A DNA stretch of 9,875 nucleotides from Bdellovibrio sp. (GTDB lineage: Bacteria > Bdellovibrionota > Bdellovibrionia > Bdellovibrionales > Bdellovibrionaceae), in the NCBI GenBank assembly GCA_019104905.1, contig JAHRXB010000076.1, forward strand, positions 1-9,875. The letters are read 5' to 3'. This document shows, piece after piece, positions 1-6,042 of this stretch. Made by a program: the position numbers and the translations under genes. Positions within the stretch are counted from its first letter, which is position 1; each line of letters starts with the position of its first letter. The notes under the pieces were generated by a model. The model had not been told where the DNA came from. It did no database searches and saw nothing but the letters and a program-made list of their open reading frames with translations.

Positions 1-150
1 GGAATACCGAAAATTCCTTTGCGTATAGATTCTTGTGAAGAGGTTCCCGGGGCTGAGGTCTTTTACAAGATTCAGGCTCATTTTGTCGGTATTACCGAAA
101 AAGAGTTGGCGCCGATTCGTCTATGGATTCGTTCAAAAAAAAGTTTCTGA
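1..150 (+). CDS. C-terminal end of a truncated protein, possibly PilZ-like
   Basis: Reading frame 1 is open from the first base to a TGA at 148-150 and gives 49 residues, the C-terminal end of a protein that starts outside the window. The visible part alternates hydrophobic and polar residues like a beta-barrel end: a strand around YKIQAHFVGIT, then KELAPIRLWIRS, then a basic tail. This layout resembles the end of PilZ (cyclic di-GMP binding) domains, which often finish with a strand and a short helix carrying an Ile-x-x-Trp/Phe-Ile pattern. That is only a resemblance: the diagnostic RxxxR and DxSxxG motifs would lie upstream and cannot be seen. The gene converges on the L,D-transpeptidase gene with 46 nt between stop codons. 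Its last codons (Lys-Lys-Ser-Phe region) also carry the A-run that forms the U-tract of the opposing gene's terminator. The coding call is fairly sure; the family is a guess. Confidence 0.6.
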   Translation, partial: GIPKIPLRIDSCEEVPGAEVFYKIQAHFVGITEKELAPIRLWIRSKKSF

Positions 151-180
151 CCGGACTCCCAGAGGGAAGAGCCCGGCCAG
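135..180 (-). terminator. Intrinsic terminator of the leftward L,D-transpeptidase gene
   Basis: Positions 147-158 pair with 169-180 around a 10-nt loop. In minus-strand RNA the stem is an unbroken 12 bp, because the two mismatches on the plus strand (A150/C177 and A155/C172) become G-U pairs. After a 4-nt spacer comes a run of eight U, corresponding to the A-run at 135-142. The hairpin begins 17 nt past the TAA of the leftward gene (197-199). In plus-strand RNA the stem has two A-C mismatches and no U-tract, so it should act mainly on the leftward transcript. Confidence 0.75.
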
Positions 181-196
181 ATGAGGGACTGTGGAT

Positions 197-1603
197 TTAC
201 TGACAGATCGGAAGGGCTTTCACCATGGAAGTGATGCTGCTGATCTTTTGATACTTGCTATTGGTTTTGATAACAGCCCAGTACGCACCAGAACCCAACA
301 TAATTTTTCCTTTGTTTGCGACCTGACGAGCCATGATGCCGACACCACAATGCAAATTGATATAGGGATCTAGGATGGTCTTCTTAGGATCTGTGGGGCT
401 TAAGTTTTTATCTTTAGCCCAATCGAACTTGCAAAACTTCCAGCCTTGAATGTCTTGATATGAAAGTTGCAAAAGACCTTCGGAATAGACCGGTTTTTTG
501 GTGATAGGATCCGTGCCCATGGTGGTTTCCTGCATCCGTGACAGGGGATTGTAAGCGCTTTCATATTTGGCCATCGCAACAAAAAGTTGAGCCCACACAT
601 TGGCGCGATCTTGACTGCTCAAGGTGTAATAGCGAGGACAGAACTGATTGATATCATCAGCACCTTTGAGAAGGCCACTCCAATCCTCCATCACCAATTT
701 CATGAGATACTGAGACCACGCTTTACGCTCGGGACGCGCAGAGGACTCCCAAGAAAGAGCGTGCATGGAGTAGGAATCGTTGGGTGCTTTAGGATCGTTG
801 GATTCTGCAGGAGTCCCCGGATTCGAGACGGGACGTTCGGTGCCGCCTTTGTCGACCACGGCGAAAATCAAACTTCCTCCTTTGAGAAGCTGTATCACGG
901 AATCTCGATTGTTCATCGAGACGGCCGGGCATCCCCAACTGCGTCCCTGTATGACGTTGGATTCTTGAACGTAGGAAGCACCATGAATGACGATCGCCCG
1001 ACTTCGCGCATTGGAGTTGGTGGAGGAAAGACCATCCAGTTTTAACGAGAGCCCATGCTTGCCGTAATAAGTTTCGGCAGTTCGATAGACTCCGAGGGAG
1101 CTGGCATTGGAGCCTGAGACGTTACTGAACTTTTCCGCATAGCCATCATGATTTGCATCAGAGCCCTTGCCGTGAGCAGTGCGGAGGGCCCACACTTTTC
1201 CCGTTTTCATATTGATAATGTAAAAACGTTTCTCTTTAGAGCTTTGCGCGAAATTGATGATGGAGATGTACTCCGAGTTTGAAAACTTCGCCTTATTCTG
1301 ATGAAAGTAAACCAGAGCTTCTTCAAGCGCCTTGTAAGGGACCACATGCTCAGGATCGATGTGGTCATAATTTTTTAAAATCACGTCCCGTTCAGTACTT
1401 TCGACAACAACCGGAGTTTCAGACGCTATTTTTTCTGTGTCATACGGTGGTGTCTCGACAATCTGTTCTTGGGTGGTGTCGTCGGGGAGTGTGAGTTCTT
1501 GTTGAGAGGGATCTCCGCAAGCCCCGAGAGTTAAAAGAGAAAGACTAAGAAGCGCTGTGCTGAAACGTGAGAAGAAGTTTTTTCGGTACCTGTTTTTTAC
1601 CAT
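197..1603 (-). CDS. Lipoprotein with L,D-transpeptidase (YkuD_2-type) and lysozyme-like domains
   Basis: Predicted 468-aa envelope enzyme acting on peptidoglycan. Residues 1-29 form a lipoprotein signal: basic start, hydrophobic stretch, lipobox LGAC with Cys29 as the likely lipidated residue. Residues about 30-75 are a Thr/Glu/Pro-rich linker. Residues about 85-250 look like the murein L,D-transpeptidase catalytic family: His207 in IVIHGAS and the SWGCP motif with Cys225 as expected nucleophile, which would form or exchange 3-3 crosslinks or attach groups to the peptide stem. After a Pro/Asn linker (about 255-280), residues about 290-468 resemble a lysozyme/lytic transglycosylase fold: AKYESAYNP with Glu348 as candidate acid, then EGLLQLSY at 375-382, and a Cys-containing helical end (C322, C391, C419, C467 could form disulfides). 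The ATG at 1603 is chosen over the upstream in-frame start at 1636 because GGAGG lies 4 nt before it and the upstream extension would translate the ribosome site. The gene is monocistronic, with its own terminator. The transpeptidase call is strong; the second domain is probable. Confidence 0.87.
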   Translation of the reverse strand: MVKNRYRKNFFSRFSTALLSLSLLTLGACGDPSQQELTLPDDTTQEQIVETPPYDTEKIASETPVVVESTERDVILKNYDHIDPEHVVPYKALEEALVYFHQNKAKFSNSEYISIINFAQSSKEKRFYIINMKTGKVWALRTAHGKGSDANHDGYAEKFSNVSGSNASSLGVYRTAETYYGKHGLSLKLDGLSSTNSNARSRAIVIHGASYVQESNVIQGRSWGCPAVSMNNRDSVIQLLKGGSLIFAVVDKGGTERPVSNPGTPAESNDPKAPNDSYSMHALSWESSARPERKAWSQYLMKLVMEDWSGLLKGADDINQFCPRYYTLSSQDRANVWAQLFVAMAKYESAYNPLSRMQETTMGTDPITKKPVYSEGLLQLSYQDIQGWKFCKFDWAKDKNLSPTDPKKTILDPYINLHCGVGIMARQVANKGKIMLGSGAYWAVIKTNSKYQKISSITSMVKALPICQ

Positions 1604-1856
1604 TATTCCTCCGCTCTGTTGTGTGTGCGTTAACAAAGGCTATCTGAGGAAAAATGCAGACATTAAAAAAACGTTACAGTAACATAAAATTTCAGACCAA
1701 GTGCTTGGTGGGATTTGATGCGTTCTCGGAAAATTCCCTACGGAAGCCCGTGAATAAACCAAAATTTGCACGACAAAACGGCCGTGCATTCCGACAGGGT
1801 CTCTTGAGCTGAGACGTGAATCTTCTTAATCTCTTTCAAAAAAAGCGAGGTATTTG
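1604..1856. other. Divergent intergenic region with small inverted repeats
   Basis: This 253-nt spacer separates the leftward transpeptidase gene from the rightward alcohol dehydrogenase gene and must hold both promoters. I see three short dyads: GTTACAGTAAC at 1673-1683, TGCACG/CGTGCA at 1767-1772 and 1783-1788, and GTCTC/GAGAC at 1799-1803 and 1811-1815. The last lies about 40 nt before the dehydrogenase start, where an operator could sit. I found no convincing -35/-10 pair on either strand. The best for the dehydrogenase is TTGAGC at 1804-1809 with CTTAAT at 1825-1830, but its 15-nt spacing is short. No reading frame in the spacer looks coding. Confidence 0.5.
1608..1612 (-). promoter_or_regulatory. 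Ribosome binding site that decides the transpeptidase start
   Basis: The minus strand reads GGAGG followed by AATA and then ATG at 1603-1601. This strong Shine-Dalgarno sequence excludes the longer in-frame start at 1636 as the main one, and puts the lipoprotein signal peptide at the true N-terminus. Confidence 0.8.
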
Positions 1857-2891
1857 ATGAAAGCCGTGCGATTTACTGGAGTTGGAAAAGCAGCGCAACT
1901 TGTAGAACTTCCTGTGCCGCAACCGAAAGCGGGTGAGGTGCTTGTAAAAATCGGAGGCGCGGGGGTTTGTCACTCGGATCTTCATGTGCTTCATCAGGGA
2001 ATCGGTATTGATCATCCATTCACCTTGGGACATGAAAATGCAGGATGGGTGGCCGCTGTCGGGAGCGGCGTGAAGAGTTGGAAAGAAGGAGACGCTGTCG
2101 CCATTTACGGGCCTTGGGGATGCGGGCACTGCCATGCGTGCATGCAATCGTTTGAAAACTACTGTGAGAACTGGAAGCCGGGTCAATCCTATGGTGGAGG
2201 ACTGGGCTCTGACGGAGGCATGGCTGAATATATGTTGGTGCCCTCGGAAAGACTTTTAGTGCCATTGGGAAGTTTAAAACCTCAGGATGCAGCTCCGTTA
2301 AGTGATGCGGCGTTGACTCCGTATCATGCGATCAAGCGAGCTTTACCTCTTTTGACGCCCGAGTCGACGGCGGTTGTTTTGGGTGTGGGCGGTCTGGGGC
2401 ATATGGCTGTACAGTTGCTACGTTGCCTTTCAGGATGTCGAATTGTCGCTGGAGACGTTGATGACAGTCGTCTAGAGATGGCGAAAAAATTGGGCGCGGA
2501 TCTCATCGTCAACACTAAAAATGCAGACGAGGCCGCAGAAAAGATCAATAAATTTATTGGCCCTCGCAAAGCCGCTCTGGTCTTAGACTGCGTGGGCGTT
2601 CAGCCGACCGTCACACTGGGAAGCAAGATCGTTGGCATGAACAGTCAGTTTACGATTGTAGGCTTAGGTGGTGGGAAGTTGGTGATGGATGGGTTCTCAC
2701 TTCCGTTTGGTTGCATGGTCAGCACTCCTTATTGGGGGTCTCGCGCTGAACTTCTGGAAGTTTTGGCGTTGGCCCAAGCGGGTCGTATTCATGCCGAGGT
2801 CACTCACTTTAAGTTAGAGGAAACGCCCTCAGTTTATAAGAAACTGGAAGAAGGGAAGATCAACGGTCGCGCGGTGATTGTGCCTCAATAA
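1857..2891 (+). CDS. Zinc-dependent alcohol dehydrogenase (MDR family, ADH-A-like)
   Basis: A 344-aa medium-chain dehydrogenase that should interconvert alcohols and aldehydes or ketones with NAD(H) in the cytoplasm. The N-terminal GroES-like domain has Cys38 (GVCHSD), His59-Glu60 (GHENAG) and Asp150 in PLSDAALTPYHA, fitting the catalytic zinc ligand set Cys/His/Asp known from Rhodococcus ADH-A rather than Cys/His/Cys. Cys89, Cys92, Cys95 and Cys103 form the structural zinc site. The Rossmann motif GVGGLG lies at 176-181, and Asp200 at the end of the second strand favours NAD over NADP. Length is normal for the family. The frame also allows TTG at 1854, but ATG at 1857 is preferred: GCGAGG at 1845-1850 is 6 nt upstream. 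The 3' end overlaps the convergent unknown gene by 32 nt. No pathway genes lie beside it, so the physiological substrate cannot be told. Confidence 0.93.
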   Translation: MKAVRFTGVGKAAQLVELPVPQPKAGEVLVKIGGAGVCHSDLHVLHQGIGIDHPFTLGHENAGWVAAVGSGVKSWKEGDAVAIYGPWGCGHCHACMQSFENYCENWKPGQSYGGGLGSDGGMAEYMLVPSERLLVPLGSLKPQDAAPLSDAALTPYHAIKRALPLLTPESTAVVLGVGGLGHMAVQLLRCLSGCRIVAGDVDDSRLEMAKKLGADLIVNTKNADEAAEKINKFIGPRKAALVLDCVGVQPTVTLGSKIVGMNSQFTIVGLGGGKLVMDGFSLPFGCMVSTPYWGSRAELLEVLALAQAGRIHAEVTHFKLEETPSVYKKLEEGKINGRAVIVPQ

Positions 2892-3459
2892 ATAATAGAT
2901 CCCAAGAAATGGTTTCCTGCTGAAGCCACAGAGCTTTATGCTGGTGCCAACTCTCAAGATAGACAAGTTCCTCCTTGTGGGGAACTTGCTCTAACGTCTC
3001 ACACTCCAGAATGAGTGCCCAAAACGGAAATATCTTTTTGTAAGATAATTGATGCTCTAAATTTTCTTTTTCGGGATTCGCCCAAATAATCTCGCAAGGA
3101 AAGAGAACGTTTTTAAGTCGTTCTTTCATGCCCGGGTCCTCCTGTATCAGCATGGCCTTAAGTCGATAAGGAGAAACCAAAGACGGTATCGCCTTTGAAG
3201 GAAGATGTTCTGGTTCTAGAAAGCCAGGGCACAGGACGGCTAAAGACTTGTCTCGAAAACTTTCACTTAAGTCTTCGTCAATGATCTCTCGATATTCGAC
3301 ACAAAACGGTTGTGCCTTTGTGGTTAGCCAAATATGTGTCAGTCTAATCCCGGCAATTTCTTTTTCATATTGCGGATGGGCTAAGAGATGATAGCGAGTT
3401 AAACGTTCTCGTGTGAGGGATGAAAAGATATAATTAAAAGTTCCCTGACAGTTTTGCAT
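2860..3459 (-). CDS. Conserved-looking hypothetical protein, 199 aa
   Basis: I do not recognise this protein. It has no signal peptide and no clear membrane segment, so it is probably cytoplasmic. It is rich in aromatic residues (several Trp, Tyr and Phe) and mixes charged stretches with hydrophobic ones such as IFPFWALILE (about 141-150), suggesting an alpha/beta fold. The clearest segments are GIRLTHIWL near residue 40 and the acidic-aromatic region after residue 140. Codon use looks like that of the neighbours, which with its length supports a real gene. The ATG at 3459 has only a weak upstream AGAAG and no good internal alternative until Met102. It overlaps the dehydrogenase gene by 32 nt at the 3' end and is divergent from the ABC ATPase gene with 44 nt between starts, a gap that leaves little space for two promoters. 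No function is proposed. Confidence 0.7.
   Translation of the reverse strand: MQNCQGTFNYIFSSLTRERLTRYHLLAHPQYEKEIAGIRLTHIWLTTKAQPFCVEYREIIDEDLSESFRDKSLAVLCPGFLEPEHLPSKAIPSLVSPYRLKAMLIQEDPGMKERLKNVLFPCEIIWANPEKENLEHQLSYKKIFPFWALILECETLEQVPHKEELVYLESWHQHKALWLQQETISWDLLFIEAQSPRDR
3406..3434 (+). promoter_or_regulatory. Candidate sigma70-type promoter for the MlaF-like gene
   Basis: A perfect TATAAT lies at 3429-3434. The hexamer 17 nt upstream, TTCTCG at 3406-3411, is a poor -35. Transcription would begin near 3441, leaving about 60 nt of leader before the ATG at 3504. The element lies inside the 5' coding end of the divergent unknown gene, so the two transcription units would overlap. It is a reasonable candidate because the 44-nt spacer itself shows no better promoter. 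Confidence 0.4.
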
Positions 3460-3503
3460 AGGAGAGGCTTCTCTTTCTTTGTTTTGTTAGTAAGCTGAAC
3501 CCT

Positions 3504-4262
3504 ATGGAACATCCGGCATTGAAGCTTGATCATGTCACGGTTGTCTTGGGTGGGGAAGTGATTCTCAAAGATGTCAATTTCGAGATTCCCCACGGCGAAA
3601 CCTTTGTCATCATCGGTCCAAGTGGCGGTGGCAAAACTGTTTTGTTAAAGACCATGGCGGGGTTGTTTAAGCCTGCTGAAGGACATGTTTTTTGTGAGGG
3701 GGAGGATTGGCAAAATCTGCAATCTGAAGGAAAAAGAAGATTGGCCAGAAAAATTGGAGTTCAATTTCAAAAAAGTGCCCTCTTCGATTCTTTGACGTCT
3801 TTTGAGAATGTGGCATTTCCCCTTCGCGAGCACACGCATTTTTCAGAAGAGCAGATTCAGGCAAAAGTACTGTCTTGCTTAAAAGATGTTGGATTGGAAG
3901 ACGCACAAAATCTTTTCCCTCACGAACTTTCCGGGGGCATGAAACAGCGTTTGGGAATTGCGCGTTCTCTAGCCTTGAATCCAGAGATTATTTTTTACGA
4001 CGACCCCACGGCCGGACTGGATCCCATCAATACTGACATTATGTTGGATCTTATTACACAACTAAAAAAGAACTATCATTCCACCGTCATCATGGTGACG
4101 CACAGTTTGATATGTGCTTACAAGATGGCAGATCGCATCGCTCTGGTCGCCAATCAGCAAGTCATTTTGGCAGGGAGTCCCCAGGAAACTGAGGCTTCCA
4201 AGGATCCCTTGATTCATCAATTTGTGGCGGGCCAGATGGAAGGTCCTTTACGATGGGGATAA
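3504..4262 (+). CDS. MlaF/Ttg2A-like ABC transporter ATP-binding protein
   Basis: A 252-aa nucleotide-binding subunit of the type that powers MlaFEDB lipid transport between inner and outer membrane (also described as toluene tolerance Ttg2A). Walker A is GPSGGGKT at 38-45, the Q-loop is at VQFQ with Gln89, the signature LSGGM is at 142-146, the Walker B and D-loop segment FYDDPTAGLDPI is at 164-175, and the switch His is His200 in MVTHS. The stretches ALFDSLTSFENVAFPLREHT and the end GQMEGPLRW are characteristic of MlaF rather than other ABC ATPases. One oddity is that the residue after Walker B Asp166 is Asp167 where catalytic Glu is usual. No MlaE permease, MlaD or MlaB gene follows, so its partners must be encoded elsewhere. 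The ATG has no evident Shine-Dalgarno sequence. The gene ends 97 nt before phnD, which appears to have its own promoter. Confidence 0.88.
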   Translation: MEHPALKLDHVTVVLGGEVILKDVNFEIPHGETFVIIGPSGGGKTVLLKTMAGLFKPAEGHVFCEGEDWQNLQSEGKRRLARKIGVQFQKSALFDSLTSFENVAFPLREHTHFSEEQIQAKVLSCLKDVGLEDAQNLFPHELSGGMKQRLGIARSLALNPEIIFYDDPTAGLDPINTDIMLDLITQLKKNYHSTVIMVTHSLICAYKMADRIALVANQQVILAGSPQETEASKDPLIHQFVAGQMEGPLRWG

Positions 4263-4297
4263 GACCACCTCTTAACGAAAACTTGAAATTAATTGTA

Positions 4298-4326
4298 TTG
4301 GCGTAATGTTTTGCGTTGAATATATC
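4298..4326 (+). promoter_or_regulatory. Candidate promoter of the phnDCE operon
   Basis: TTGGCG at 4298-4303 and TATATC at 4321-4326 are separated by 17 nt. Each matches the sigma70 consensus at four of six positions. The start of transcription would fall near 4333, about 27 nt before the phnD ATG. I see no clear Pho box (paired CTGTCAT-type repeats) in the spacer, so phosphate control is not supported by sequence. Confidence 0.35.
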
Positions 4327-4347
4327 TATCGTTGAGGTAGTTTGAAC

Positions 4348-4355
4348 GGAAGAGG
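4348..4355 (+). promoter_or_regulatory. Ribosome binding site that decides the phnD start
   Basis: GGAAGAGG ends 4 nt before the ATG at 4360. An in-frame TTG at 4342 would include this site in the coding region, so ATG 4360 is the better start and gives a signal peptide that begins Met-Ser-Arg. Confidence 0.7.
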
Positions 4356-4359
4356 TTTT

Positions 4360-5253
4360 ATGAGTCGTCTCGTCGGATTTCTGGTTGGTGTTATTCTGCT
4401 TGGCTCGTTGTCATGCACCACAAGAAAGGAGCCTTTGGGCTCCGAAGGGAATCCTATCAAACTTCATTTTGTGCCGTCCGTGGAAGCCAAGGTCCTTTCT
4501 GACAATTCGAAGATTCTAAAGAAATATCTGGAGGAGCACACGCCGTACAAATTCTCGGTGACGATCCCTCAGTCTTACATCACGGTGGTGGAGGCCTTTG
4601 GGACCAAGCGCGCGGATGTGTCAGCCTTAAATACGTTCGGCTATATTTTGGCCCATGAACGTTATGGTGCGGAAGCGCGCCTAACCGTTGTGCGACATGG
4701 ATCTCCGAACTATCAATCGCAAATCCTGGCAAAAGCCGATAGCAACATCAAGACGATTGAAGATCTTCATGGAAAACGCGTGGCCTTCGTTGATCCGGCC
4801 TCAACCTCTGGGTACCTTTTGCCTTTGAAAGCTTTGCGTGACCGAGGCATTAAGCCCTTTAAAACCGTGTTTGCGATGAAACATGATTCGGTGATTTCGA
4901 TGATCTATCAGGGGCAAGTGGATGCGGGGGCGACGTTTTATACGCCGCCGGTCAATGGGAAAATGGACGATGCCCGCCGTTTGGTCCTTCATCAATACCC
5001 AGATGTTGAAGAGAAGATTAAGATTGTCGCTTTGACGGAACCCATTCCCAATGATCCGATTGTTTTTAGAAAAGAGATTTCAGAAGAAATGAAAACCAAA
5101 ATTATCGCAGCGTTTGTGAGTTTTGTTGCAACGCCTGAAGGAAAGAAGGCCTTGGATTCCATCTACGGAGCCACGGATTTTAAAACAGTGACTGACGCTG
5201 ATTATGCCGTCGTGCGTGAGATGCTTCAGGAAGCACGAAAGTTGAATAAGTAA
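4360..5253 (+). CDS. phnD: PhnD-family substrate-binding lipoprotein
   Basis: A 297-aa binding protein that should capture a phosphorus oxyanion or phosphonate in the periplasm and deliver it to the PhnE/PhnC importer. Residues 1-19 form a signal peptide ending GSLSC, with Cys19 as a probable lipidation site; Ser rather than Leu at -3 makes the lipobox slightly non-ideal. The mature part follows the PhnD family: LHFVPSVEAK near 35, the ligand-side segment SALNTFGYILA at 88-98, DPASTSGYLLP at 145-155, HDSVISMIYQGQVDAGAT at 175-192, and IPNDPIVFRKEI at 229-240. Specificity within this family varies (2-aminoethylphosphonate, phosphite, methylphosphonate, phosphate) and cannot be read from these motifs. 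It is first gene of the operon, 13 nt before phnC. Family call strong; ligand unknown. Confidence 0.92.
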   Translation: MSRLVGFLVGVILLGSLSCTTRKEPLGSEGNPIKLHFVPSVEAKVLSDNSKILKKYLEEHTPYKFSVTIPQSYITVVEAFGTKRADVSALNTFGYILAHERYGAEARLTVVRHGSPNYQSQILAKADSNIKTIEDLHGKRVAFVDPASTSGYLLPLKALRDRGIKPFKTVFAMKHDSVISMIYQGQVDAGATFYTPPVNGKMDDARRLVLHQYPDVEEKIKIVALTEPIPNDPIVFRKEISEEMKTKIIAAFVSFVATPEGKKALDSIYGATDFKTVTDADYAVVREMLQEARKLNK

Positions 5254-5254
5254 A

Positions 5255-5260
5255 AAGGAA
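5255..5260 (+). promoter_or_regulatory. Ribosome binding site for the GTG start of phnC
   Basis: AAGGAA starts just after the phnD stop codon and ends 6 nt before the GTG at 5267. It supports a GTG start and translation linked to phnD. Confidence 0.65.
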
Positions 5261-5266
5261 CTCAAG

Positions 5267-6034
5267 GTGGAGAATATTTTAGAGGTGCGTGGACTTGATA
5301 AAACTTATCCCAACGGAGTGCGGGCGTTAAAGGACGTGAACTTCACCGTGCGGAAAGGGGAGTTTCTTGTTGTCATTGGGCTTTCGGGCTCTGGGAAGTC
5401 GACTCTTTTACGTTGTATCAATCGCCTTCATGATCCCACGGCCGGAGAAATTATTTTCGAGGGCCAAGACATTGCTCCTCTTCAGGGTGAACACATCCGA
5501 CGCATTCGCTGCAATATTGGAATGATATTTCAACATTTCAACTTGATTCCGCGACACACGGTTTTGTCTAATGTTTTAATGGGAAGTTTGGGGCGATTAA
5601 CCTCTTTGCGTTCTATCTTCGGGCTTTTTTCTGAGGAAGATAAAAAGAAGGCTCTACAATATTTGGAGCTGGTGGGTATTGCTGATAAGGCGTTTATTCG
5701 AGCCGATCAGCTCTCCGGGGGGCAGCAACAGCGTGTCGCCATTGCTCGGGCTTTGATGCAAAATCCCCGCCTTCTGCTGGCAGATGAACCTGTCGCCTCT
5801 TTGGATCCGGCGACATGCCACACAGTGATGGATTATTTAAAAAAAGTGAACGAAGAGCTGGGTATTACGATCATAGCGAATCTTCATTTCCTCTCTTTAG
5901 TCCGTCAGTACGCCACACGCGTGATTGCCTTAAAAGCGGGGGAGGTTGTCTATGAAGGAACTCCTCAGGATATCACCGACGAATGGTTTCAGCGCATCTA
6001 CGGTCAAGGTGCTAAAGAAGTTCACATCAGCTAG
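5267..6034 (+). CDS. phnC: Phosphonate-type ABC transporter ATP-binding protein
   Basis: A 255-aa ATPase that drives the PhnE permease from the cytoplasmic side. Walker A is GLSGSGKST at 38-46, the Q-loop is IFQHFNLIPR with Gln89, the signature LSGGQQQR is at 149-156, Walker B is LLLADEP with Asp173 and catalytic Glu174, the D-loop is SLDP, and the switch residue is His207 in NLHFLS. The segment HFNLIPRHTVLSNVLMGSLG and the following LRSIFGLFSEEDKKKAL are typical of PhnC and separate it from other amino acid or phosphate importers. Length is normal. The start is GTG at 5267. The gene lies 13 nt after phnD and 8 nt before phnE, so co-transcription is very likely. Unlike the MlaF-like ATPase upstream, all catalytic residues are standard. 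Confidence 0.95.
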   Translation: MENILEVRGLDKTYPNGVRALKDVNFTVRKGEFLVVIGLSGSGKSTLLRCINRLHDPTAGEIIFEGQDIAPLQGEHIRRIRCNIGMIFQHFNLIPRHTVLSNVLMGSLGRLTSLRSIFGLFSEEDKKKALQYLELVGIADKAFIRADQLSGGQQQRVAIARALMQNPRLLLADEPVASLDPATCHTVMDYLKKVNEELGITIIANLHFLSLVRQYATRVIALKAGEVVYEGTPQDITDEWFQRIYGQGAKEVHIS

Positions 6035-6042
6035 GAGTTTCC

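Noticed and set aside
87..97. Palindrome CGGTATTACCG
   Set aside because: It is inside coding sequence, single copy and short enough to occur by chance; no neighbouring promoter needs an operator there.
587..1045. Open frame of 152 aa on the plus strand within the transpeptidase gene
   Set aside because: It lies wholly antisense to a gene with clear catalytic motifs. Its translation looks compositionally random, and it has no good ribosome site.
1836..2186. Minus-strand open frame of 116 aa opposite the start of the alcohol dehydrogenase
   Set aside because: It covers the conserved zinc-ligand region of the dehydrogenase in antisense and has no supporting start signal.
3462..3473. GAGA/TCTC mini-hairpin in the spacer before the MlaF-like gene
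   Set aside because: Four base pairs with a four-base loop are too weak to call a regulatory structure or terminator.
4263..4359. Possible Pho box or riboswitch before phnD
   Set aside because: No paired CTGTCAT-like repeats and no recognisable structured leader are visible; only a moderate promoter and a ribosome site are supported.
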